DNA of 64,000 nt, taken from Misgurnus anguillicaudatus (lineage: Eukaryota > Chordata > Actinopteri > Cypriniformes > Cobitidae). Within the stretch, counting starts at the first letter, position 1, and each line of letters begins with the position of its first letter. Made by a program: the position numbers and the translations under genes. The notes under the pieces were generated by a model. That model was given only the letters and a program-made list of their open reading frames with translations. It was not told the origin of the DNA and ran no database searches. Shown here piece by piece: positions 23,634-35,600 of this stretch. The stretch covers positions 26,060,001 through 26,124,000 of the forward strand of contig NC_073354.2 in NCBI RefSeq assembly GCF_027580225.2. The letters run 5' to 3'.

Positions 23634-26600
23634 GTAAGTTTTGAAGGCTAGTTTACCTACAGACTTTTCAAGAGATTTCTATAATCTATAGGCTATTTTC
23701 ACAGATAAAAAAGAATGCACATTTTTGTGGTTTCAGTTGGTTAAAACCATTACAAAATTCCTTGTAGTAATGTTTGAGCCGCATTCCAGTAGGATTGAAT
23801 GATGCTGGTATTAGTTTAAATCTGACAGATAAGACGCACCAATAGAACCCAACACATACCAGTAGAGACCCACAGATTAATTAAAGCTTCTGTTAAAACT
23901 AATACAATTCCCATTACACCCATTAAATCGTATTGATGGTTTATTTCAGCAGGGTTCGTTCTAAAAATACTGGGTACTTTTTATCCCATGTTTGGGTGAA
24001 AGGGACAAAAAATGTTGGGGTTGTTTCAAACAATGGTTGGGTGGACAAATGGACATTTTCTAAGTTAATTTAACCCAGAGTTGTTTTTTTTTTTATTTAT
24101 TAGACAGAAACAACCTGATTTGATTATGCCAGTAATTCAGTCAAGATAGATCTAATACACAAATCTACTTTGTATATGTGTTGGATGTGTGAGTTTTTAG
24201 TTGAGCACTTTTGGAGTCACAATGTGGGCTCACTTTTTAGGGTCACAAGGTGTGCATTACAGGTGCATCGAAAAAGATGGCACGTCACAGTAAATGAGGT
24301 CATAATTGCAATAGTATACTAGTTACTAGTGATTTGGACTAATGATAAAATCAAAGAGTTATAAATCGTATGAGCTCGTTGGGCAGGTTTGCCTTTTTAG
24401 GCTTTACAGACTAAGTGCATGTGCAATGGGACTGAGGCCAATAAAGATGATGACTTTGTCCTGGCACTGGCGCAGCCCAGTGGATAAGATTGGTTCTGCA
24501 CTTGAGAAAAGAATGTTGGTCCCTGGCACCACTACTTACGACTGTGGGTTTGAACTCTGTTTTGTTTGTACAGATGTGTGACATTTTACATAACGTGCGG
24601 TAGCCACACACCTCGTTTTCTTTGTGATCCATGTGTCATGGCTGTGCGTCTTGAATGATAACAGCTGGATTTGATTGAGTTTTGCTGAGTCTTTCATTGT
24701 TCATAAACACCTGGTACTATGCACAATGCTTTCAATCCCAGCCAATTAAAAGAACCTATTTTGCTGAGCATTGTGTTGTGAGCTGATTCTCAAAAACAGA
24801 TGGGCAAAAACTATTCATTGCCCTTCACTTGAATTCCAATGGCATTTTCTATCAAAAAGCATATGTCTGAAAGTGACTTACTTTTGAATTATTTATATAT
24901 TATATTATTTTGACCTATCAAATTTTGGCACCATCATTTGCAGTACATTACAGAAAGTCTTACCTTTTTAATTTGTTTAGCCAGTGCTTATGCATTTCCT
25001 CTATAAAAACACAGATGGCATTTTTGTGGTATACTAAAGAAGTTTGCTTTGCTTCATTCATGATCAAAAGTGTATACGTACACTCACCTAAAGGATTATT
25101 AGGAACACCTGTTCAATTTCTCATTAATGCAATTAACTAATCAACCAATCACATGGCAGTTGCTTCAATGCATTTAGGAGTGTGGTCCTGGTCAAGACAA
25201 TCTCCTGAACTCCAAACTGAATGTCAGAATGGAAAGAAAGGTGATTTTAGCGATTTTGAGGGCGGCATGGTCTTTGGTAGTGATGGCCAAACGAGGCTTC
25301 CTGAACCAATGAGGCTTTCCAGCCCATTGGTTCGCCAAAAGGTTCATTTACCCGAAGCCTCATGAAACACTGTGCTCTCCAGTGACACCTGCTGTGCAAA
25401 GCAATGTATCGCACACGCACACAAATCTATTCATTTTGAGCAACCAAATTGTCATGGTGTGGGCTTTTGAATAAAGTATATTAAAGAAAGTATTTTACTC
25501 TGCTTGTGTTAACCTATGTACACACAACTCACACATACACAACTTTGTGTTCAACTATACAGTAGTTCTTGAGTTAGTGATAACAGTGAATGCACAAAAT
25601 AAAGAAATTAAGAGTTTCGTTGCAAAACGAGATAAATCCATTTTTTAACATTTTTGTCAAAACATGTTTATTATTACGTTATCATGTTATAATTTAGTTT
25701 TATGGTGCTACTTAGCTGTATTTTTCTGTAAGTTATGAAGGTTTAAATCAAAACAAACCAACTGCAGTTGCATTGAAATTAATTGGAATGCACAACCAAA
25801 AAACAAGATTTCTGAACAATTAAAAAACGGTGGTTATCTCGTTTTGCAAGGAAACTCTTCAAATTATCGTGAGTGCAGTGCTTATTGAACTGGGGCTGCA
25901 ATAGTGCAATGCTTGTGGGACTGGAAGTGTGGAACAGCAAACTGCAACATGGAAAAGGGTTTACTGGTTTTTATTTAGAAACAAAAGTTTTTTAACAGTA
26001 TTTGGATTGAGGCGGTTTCTGTTTTTAGAAAACACCCTATCACAGGGCACTGATGATGCTGGACAACATAAGAAGATCAGTGCCAGCTTATATAAATTGG
26101 GATATTGGACCTTCTGTTTGTTCCAATATCCCAATGGATCCTCAGTCCTTCTAGGTTATCCCTAATACAGTCTAGTCTTATAATAATAATAACAGCAGCA
26201 ATAATATATAATAATAAATATAGGCTATATAATATAATTACGTATTATTAGAACTAGACATATGCTAATTTACTCTAATGATCTACTGAACTAGGCTATG
26301 TATAATTTACTCTAATAATCTACTAAACTAAGTGTAATATAATATATAATACAGGCTATGATATATAATGATAACTATACTAGAAACTCACTACAACCTC
26401 GCCACTACTCGCTACAACCAACACTTTAACATCAATGCAAACGTACTGCAAAACCCACAAGAGGCGCGAGTTTCGAACCGTAAGCGAAACTCAGAATGAA
26501 GCAATGACGTATTCAACAGAAAACGAGGCCTCGTTTGTCATCGTCACGTGATTTTCACGGAAACGATACAACCCTCGAATCGGGGCTTCATCTGGAACGC

Positions 26601-29600
26601 CCCTTTTTGCTCGACACAAGCTCCGGAGCCTCGCTTCAGATGTCCCATCACTAGTCTTTGGTGCCAGACGGGCCAGTCTGAGTATTTCACAATCTGCTCA
26701 GTTACTGGGATTTTCACACACAACCATTTCCAAGGTTTACAAAGAAAGGTGTGAAAAGGGATAAACATCCGGTATGCGGCAGTTCTGTGGGCGAAAATGC
26801 CTTGTTGATGCTAGAGGTCAGAGGAGAATGGGCCGACTGATTCAAGCTGATAGAAGAGCAACTTTGACTGAAATAATCACTCGTTACAACCGAGGTATGC
26901 AGCAAAGCATTTGTGAAGTCACAACACGCACAACCTTGAGGCGGATGGGCTACAACAGCAGAAGACCCCACCTTGTACCACTCATCTCCACTACAAATAG
27001 GAAAAAGAGGCTACAATTTGCACAAGCTCACCAAATTGGACAGTTGAAGACTGGAAAAATGTTGCCTGGTCTGATGAGTCTCGATTTCTGTTGAGACATT
27101 CAGATGGAAGAGTCAGAATTTGGCGTAAACAGAATGAGAACATGGATCCATCATGTCTTATTACCACTGTATAGGCTGGTAGTGGTGGTGTAATTGTGTG
27201 GGGGATGTTTTCTTGGCACACTTTAAGCCCCTTAGTGCCAATTGGGCCTCATTTTTATGCCACGGCCTACCTGAGCATTGTTTCTGACCATCTCCATCCC
27301 TTTATGACCACCATGTACCCATCCTCTGATGGCTACTTCTAGCAGGATAATGCACCATGTCACAAAGCTAAAATCATTTCAAATTGGTTTCTTGAACATG
27401 ACAATGAGCTCACTGTACTAAAATGGCCCCCACAGTCACCAGATCTCAACCCAATAGAGCATCTTTGGGATGTGCTGGAACGGGAGCTTTGTGTCCTGGA
27501 TGTGCATCCCACAAATTTCTATCAACTGCAATTTGCTATCCTATCAATATGGGCCAACATTTTTAAAGAATGCTATCAGCACCTTGTTGAATCAATGCCA
27601 CGTAGAAATAAGGCAGTTCTGAAGGCAAACACAGTATAAGTATGTTGTTCCTAATAATCCTTTAGGTGAGTGTATATGCCTGTGGTCTTAGCAAATGTAA
27701 ACATGGTGTTTTGCTTTTTGAGAGTATGTGTAAGCATTCCCACAAATAGTTTACTCTAGTATCAGCTTTCATGTAAAACATCTAGGAAATGCACACTTTC
27801 CTAATCCAAACCATAATTGCAAACATATGTAAAGTTGAAAAGAAGTAAATATGATATGAGTGAACGGAGAGACATACAGAGATCTAGCCAATATGAATAT
27901 CTGAATGAAATGAAGCACAGGTTTTATATCCATTAAATAGTTTAATGGATGAAAAATGAAGAGTATCATCAAAGGATGGATCTAATCTGTAGGCTTTTTG
28001 TCTGTAGTTGGCCCATAACAAAAAGAGAAACTTGGACCTACTAGTGGATTTGAGTTTTGTTTATATGGTTTGCTGAACTATGCTGTAGGCCTGCCGGCGG
28101 TTTCTCCTTTGAGCACAGCAATATTTTAACTTACACTGTTTCTGTGTATGCCTGCTTTTCTTGTATTTATTAAGTTATGTCTCTGTGAATTTTGTTCTTG
28201 TATAAAGTTAAATGCTCTTAGGTGCAGTTTTTCTGAGTTTTTAAACAGATTTCTGCTCTCTGGCTTAAAGTAATTAGATTACTGGGAGTGTTTACAGGAG
28301 TAACTCTTTCCAAAATAACAATAATGAAAAACTGAACCACCGTTCTGTCTTAATTACGTGAGACCACAAATACTTGGTACCAGCATGCTATTGGAACTCA
28401 TTCTTATAAATGATATTTTACGAAACCGAAAAGGACAAAGAGCCATTGTGACTCCAACATTTTTATTTACCTTTTAACTTTCAGATATGATAAAGCTGAG
28501 AACCGCACTGCTTATTTTCTGAGAGCCATGAACTATGTGGCATACGTGAATCCAGGACCTTGCCCTTCTCTCTATCCACCCCCTCCAGAATTAAGCCGAA
28601 ACAATGACTCACTGTTTCACAGCCATCACACTTTTAGTTGGGGCCCCTAATTACAATTTTATGTATGTGTCCTATTTAAGTATGCTTGCACATATCCACT
28701 TTCTTGCACATGCTCTGTTTTCTATTTGTAAAGTCAATTATAAAGTTGTTTTGTCTAAATTCATAGGCTCATGTTGTTGCACATACTGTATACAGGGCAT
28801 ATGTTGTGCATTTACAACACACAAATACATGTTTAATACAACGATGCTAAACACGATGTTTGTTTTCGATCATGCAATACCTGATAACTTTCTTTGATAT
28901 TAAAATTCACATAGCATGCAAATACTTTAGTGGCCCTGAGCTTTTAAGTTTGTGTAGAGTTCGGAAAAAACAAGGCAGTCCATGGTGAACTTGTGTCCTC
29001 TCTTGGGCCCCATTTGTTTGTATGTCAGACAGCCCTGCTGTGATGTTTCTGTCTCAACAGTGCGCATTATAAAGACTGATTAACCCGGATTAATGAGACA
29101 TTGTTATAGTCCAGAGGCTTTGGGTTTCAGCCTGGTTTTGATGCCAGTGGAAAGCATCATTTACCACTTTAATGTGAAAATGAGTTTTCCAACATTACGG
29201 GGTAACTATAGTTAGTGATTTGGGAATAATGTACACTGCTGCTGTATAGTATGGTTTGCACAGTATGCCAAGGTTTAAATGACCTACATATTACTTTTAA
29301 GAAAAAAACAACAACCCATATTGCACTTGATGAATGCCTGCACAATACTGGGGGAAAACTAACATTGCAATATATTGTTTTTCTGCAATTTATACCAAAT
29401 GACTTATAAAGCTCCGTTTAAAAGAAATTAACTTCTGGCTTACATTTCTTGTATAGCTGTGGGAAAATAGTTGCGTGATGGTTTTACAAACCATTTAAGC
29501 AACCAGATCTTTGTTATTACAACCTTCTTTAGAACTGTATTTATTGGTACCACCATGTCTTTCATGATGTGAAATTGAATCTGTGATTTCTCTCTGCATT

Positions 29601-32600
29601 TTAAACCATTCTCATATAGTGTATCAAAGCCCATAGTTTTCCTTTTGTAAAAAAAGAGCTCAGCGTGTTCTGTTATGTCACTATGGCAGATGCCCACATT
29701 GTGATGACAATGCTGAAACAATATATTGTGCAACTCTAACTTGATGTGACTTGGTCCGATACAGTGAATCTGAAGTAGTATTACACTGTCAGAAAAAATG
29801 GTCACAACAATCTGTCAATGGAGCAGTACCCTGCCTTTAAGGGGCCAATCACACCAAACACATTTTAAACATGTGGAAACGCAAGCTGGGCGGACTGCGG
29901 CTCGACTTTTTATATTGCTAGGCAACAACCGTAGCTTTTCAGTTAATCAAATATTGAAGCGTGAGCACTCTTTTGCTGTAAATGTCATATTAGCAAAGAC
30001 GTTTAAAAGAGGGCGTTTGCTCTTACCTTGTTTGAGGGTAAGAGGTGCACAAACATACAGAATAGAATCAGTGACTCCGGTCCGGTTGTTATAAACATAG
30101 ATATGTATAATTAAGGCTAGATGTGTTAGAGCGGAGTATCTAACGTCATCACCTGGCGGCCATCTTACCTCAGACAGCTCGCTCACTCGTAGCATTGTGT
30201 TTTAATGGTGCAGGTACTTTTAAATGACCATGACTTGCTACATTTTCTACCGATTTTGAAACGGTTTGGTTTCTTACAAACGTTATTAACATGGCTATAA
30301 TTCTGGACGCTTTAACATGATTCATGAAAATTTTTCATTAAAGGGGCCATGGCACAAGACTTTTTTAAGATGTCAAATAAATCTTTGGTGTTCCCAGAGC
30401 ACATGTGTGAAGTTTTAGCTCAAAATACCATATAAATAATTTATTATAGCATGTTAAAATTGCCACTTTGTGGGTGTGTGCAAAAAATTGCCATTTTGGG
30501 TGTGTCCTTTAAAATGCAAATGAGCTGATGAAATTCAAACACTGATCACAATAATGGTGGTTTGTTGCAATTAAAACTCAATTGTGATTTTCTCTGCACT
30601 AAATGGCAGTGCTGTGGTTGGATAGTGCTGATTAAGGGGTGGTATTATTATAATAAGAGCTCCTTATGACATCATAAGGAGAGCCAAATTTCAACGACCT
30701 ATTTTTTCATGTGCTTGTAGAGAATGGTTTACCAAAACTAAGTTACTGGGTTGATCTTTTTCACATTTTCTAGGTTGATAGAAGCACTGGGGACCTAATC
30801 ATAGCACTTAAACATGGAAAGAGTCAGATTTTCATGCCATGGCCCCTTTATGCAATGTCATAGGTACATCTTTAAGGTTTATAACAAACAAAACCGTTTG
30901 AAAATCGGTAGAAAATTGAGCAAGTTATGGTCATTTAAAAGTACATGCATCATTAAAACATAATGCTACGAGTGAGGACGAAAAATTACTTAAGTGTATA
31001 TAAATAAATAAATGAATAAATACATAAATGCAGGAATAAATAATTAAATAAATGTAGAAATACATAAATACACGTAGAAATACATAAATAAATGTAGAAA
31101 TAAATGTCGTATTGCAAAAATAATCAAATTAAAAGTTGATACTTTTGACAAAACAAAATATTTATTTATTTATGTCTGCATTTATTTCTCCATTTAATTA
31201 ATTACTTATTTATTTCTGCATTTATGTATTTCTACATTTATGTATTTCTGCATTTATTTATTTTGTATTTCTACATTTATTTATGCATCTAATTACTTAT
31301 TTATTCCTGCATTTATTTATTCACTCATTTATGTATTTCTACATTTATTTATTCCTGCATTTATGCACTTATTCATTTATTTATTTATTTATATATACTT
31401 AAGTTATTTTTCGTCCTCCATACACTGATAATATTATATAATTATGTATATTATATTGCATTCCTTTCAAGAGATCCTTCTAAAAGTTACACAATACATC
31501 TTTAACTTAAAAACTTAATTTTTGAAAGAGTTGCCGACTGCCCCAGTGACAGCTACACTTTAAAAAGTAAAAGTTGGATCAACTTTAATTGGTAACCCCT
31601 AAAAATGTGAAGTATTTTTAACCAAATTTTCTCATTTAAAGTACAGAATAAAATGTTAAAATATCTTATGTGTAAACATTTTAAGTAATAAAAAATCACA
31701 ATAAATATTTCACTTAGAGTGAGAAAATGTGTTTCTAGTTAAATTAAACTTTTTTTATGTGATCTCATTTGAAGTCATTTTAAAAGTTGATCCAATTTTG
31801 ACTTTTTACAGTGTAGGGACCATTTTTTTCGAACAGGGAAGGTACACATTTGAACATCTCCTTGACTCATTATTTGATAGAACCTCCAAACATTAAAACA
31901 ATTTAGTGCAAAAATGGATAAAAAGCATAACATTTGTTTTCATGTACAAGATGATAGCAGGTCCCCACTGTACTGTAGCATACTGTTTAAAGTGTTTATA
32001 CTACAAGAATACCTACTGTTTTACTCACTATTTAGAAAAGGTCGTCAGTATACACAAATCTGTGTTCAGTCTATAAAGTAGTAATCTAATGTTTCATTCT
32101 GTCGGGTAATCCAAACACAAGTGTCTAGCTGAGACAGCAGCAGTTACACCTGGTATTTACATAGCCTACTGTTTATAAGGTTTGAGGTTTACAAACAAAG
32201 GTCAGAGGTCAGCTGATGAATGACTTCTCCACTTTGAACTTCAAATATGTACCAATCCTGTTTGGTTGTGCTTATTAACAGGAACTGGTGTGCCTACGTA
32301 GTTACACGAACTGTAAGCTGTGTAATGGAAGATGGGGTGGAGACTTATGTGAAACCTGAATACCAGCGCTGCCCTTGGGGTCAATGTTCCCATGTGGTTT
32401 TGTAAGTATTTATGTGTTTCGTTGAACAAAAACAAAGCTAAATTGCATCTGATCTACTTTTACTCTCCACTTGCTATTGTTTTAAAATGCTAAATGTTTA
32501 GCCTCCTGACTAGATGTTTGTCCACTAGGACTATGCGTATTGTTGCTTTACTGTTAGACATCACATTTAAGTCATAAGGGCCCAAACTCCCCTATTTCAG

Positions 32601-35600
32601 TAAACCTCTGATTTATCAAAGACCATCACAGAAATCCATAATGCAGGTCCCCTATGAAATACAGAAGCCACATTACGAAAGCTGTATGAATGGGATATAA
32701 ACAAACTAAATATAGTAACAGCTGCACTTGGAAACAACTGAAAGTTGAGTAAGACTTACAAGAAACTTGGCAGAGCAAAGCAAACATCTTCAAAGGCTTT
32801 AAAGATGTATCATTTATTTGTATTGAAAGCTCTGACTGAATAAAATAACAAAAACTTGCCCAGAAACAACAGCTCAGAGAGAAAGAACAAGCCTTCATTG
32901 TATCTTGTTGCCTAGCAAAGTTTGGAAATTGATGCCAAGAATATGAACAAAACAGGATAAATATTTTCAGTCTGCTCACTTGAGCAGTAGCATAAGAGCA
33001 TAAATGTAAATATAAGGAAAATACTAACTGCATATGGGCCAGTATACATCATATAGTCTCTTAATAAATACTTACACTATAGGTATCGGACGTACCGACG
33101 ACCAAGATATAAGACTGCTTATAAAACGGTGACGGAGATGGAATGGAAGTGCTGTCATGGTTACACCGGTGAAGACTGCAATGATGTTACACAGGTCAGA
33201 CCAACATCTACAAGTGGTGGATCCAATCCTGGAAGTGATGAGGAAGGTAGCATTACACACACAATATCTAAAGCTCAAACATTTAAACAATATGTAAAAA
33301 AATTTAAATGAAAACTACACTGTAATAATTCCTTAATAAGTTACTTTTTTAACTTTTTTTGTTAACTTTTTTGACTAGTTAGTAGTTGCTATGAATGATT
33401 TTTAATTAAATATTTAATTATTTCACTTAAGCTCACTCAACCCAATTTTTTTAACTTTATACCAAGTCATCACTAGTCAAGAAAGTTGAAATGACTTGTT
33501 AATTCAAGTTGTTTAAACTTAAAGGTCACCCATTCTGCAAAATCCACTTTTACAAGATGTTTGGACATCTCGGGCCCTTAATTGTCCAGATAATCCAGAT
33601 AAAAATTTATATCCAGATAATTTACTCACCATCATGTTATCCAAAATGCTAATGCCTTTCTATGTTCAGTCGAGAAGAAATTGTGTTTTTTTGGGAAAAC
33701 ATTCCAGGATTTTTCTCATTTTGATGGACTTTAATGAAGCCCAACACATAATAGTATTAATGCAGTTTAAAATTGCAGTTTCAACGGAGTTTCAAAGGAC
33801 TCTAAATGATCCCAAACGAGGCATAAGGGCCCCATCCAGCAAAACGATTGTCATTTTTGACAGGAAAAATAAAAAATATGCACTTCCACACCAAAACCTC
33901 TCATCCATCTCCGGTCATGCGACGACCTCACGCAATGCGTCAAGAGGTCACGGAGGACGTACGCGAAACTACACCCCAGTGTTTACAAGTGTGGAGAAAG
34001 AAGACCATACCGACATTGTTGTATGTCAAATGATACTAATTAATGTCTTTGTGTCAGTTTATTGTTTAAAATGGTCCACAAATGTGCGTTTCATATATGT
34101 AACACGTGACTTTTCTACGGCATTACACAATTACGTGAGGTCTCGCTGACGTGTCACGGCACCGGAGATAGACGAGAGGGTGTGGTTTAAAGGTGCATAT
34201 TTTTTATTTTTCTTGTCAAAAATGACGGTCGTTTCGCTGGATGGGACCCTTGTGCCTCGTTTGGGATTGTTTGGAGTCCTTTGGAATTATGTTGAAACTG
34301 CTATTTTGGACTGCGTTGATACTGTTGCGTGTTGGGGTCCATTGAAGTCCATTGAAATTGGAAAAATCCTGGAATGTTTTCCTCAAAAAACATAATTTCT
34401 TCTCGACTGAACATAGACTATACATAAACGGACTAATCCTTTAAATGCATTTAGTATGCCAGAAACACTTTACAAACAACTCAGTTAGTCTCACTAAATG
34501 CTACATAACTTACCTTGTAGGTAGAGGTGACAATGACAAGATAAGGCAACTTGAGGAACAGATTCATAGATTAAATAAGGACCTTCACAACCTCCAGTCA
34601 ACCATACACAATATGAATCTGAAAATACACGAGGAGTCTAAGAGGACAGACATCGGTGGCGGAAACAATCTGGCCGACGCTGCCCAACCAGGAATGAAAG
34701 AGACCATTGACAGCATCCAAACCAAACTGGACATGCTTGACAACATGACACGGGTCCACGACAAAACCATCATCAGCATCAACAACCATCTGGTAGAAGG
34801 AATCGGAAATGAGTTGGACGGTCGCTCCGGCACGCTAAAAGAGGAGATTCTCAGGGAACTGGAGCGAAGGGTGGCCCTGTCGTGCTCTTCCTGCCAAACC
34901 GGAGTTGAGGGCGTACAGACCCAACAACAGGAGGACAGGGAGAGGATCAGAGCTCTGGAGAAACACGTAAGCGTGATGGACCAGCATCATCGACAAACTG
35001 TTGAGATGCTTGAGAGGGAATTGTCACGCTCTCAAAGTTGCTGTGACTCGCTGACCGATCTGGACAGGAGGTTAGGTGCCACTGAAAGAAAAATCAGTTC
35101 CATTGACGAGTCTTTTAATGTTCTTAGAGGACATGTTGACAAAGAGCTGAGAGGAGGCAATGGAAGTCGCGGTAAAGCATTTGATGAGAAACTGAACAGC
35201 CGCCTTCGAGATCTGGAGAGGCGATTCAATGGGACTGTTAGAAAAACCGAACAAAAATGCTCTCATACTGAGACGGGCATGAAAGAGTTTGTCCAGCGAG
35301 AAATCAACCAGATAAAGAACTCCATTCTTAATCGAGGTGATGATCATGGATCCAAAATATCTACAATGGAGGTAGATGTCCAAAACTTGAAGGATACCAT
35401 CAAAGATCACAAATTTACTTTGGAGCAGCTGGACATCAAAACATCAGATCTTGACAGTAGGCTTAAGTCAACCATTAATTTGTGCAGTGAGACGTGCGGT
35501 CCAAAAGGGAGTGAGACGGCGGATACTGTGAAAAGCCTGGAATGGAAAGTCATTGCCAATGAGGAGGACATTAAGACGTTTGACACCAAGCTGAAAGACT

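Noticed and set aside
28484..28650. Possible extra emilin1 exon in intron 1 (acceptor-like site, about 50 open codons)
   Set aside because: No usable donor, no homology, and exon 1 already joins exon 2 in phase with the expected protein.
33634..34149. 171-residue open frame
   Set aside because: Lies wholly in a palindromic MITE that also occurs in ankef1 intron 4.
34445..34520. ATG at 34445 as the start of a separate 710-residue coiled-coil protein
   Set aside because: The first 25 codons are intronic; a good acceptor at 34519-34520 joins the frame to the EMI exons in phase.
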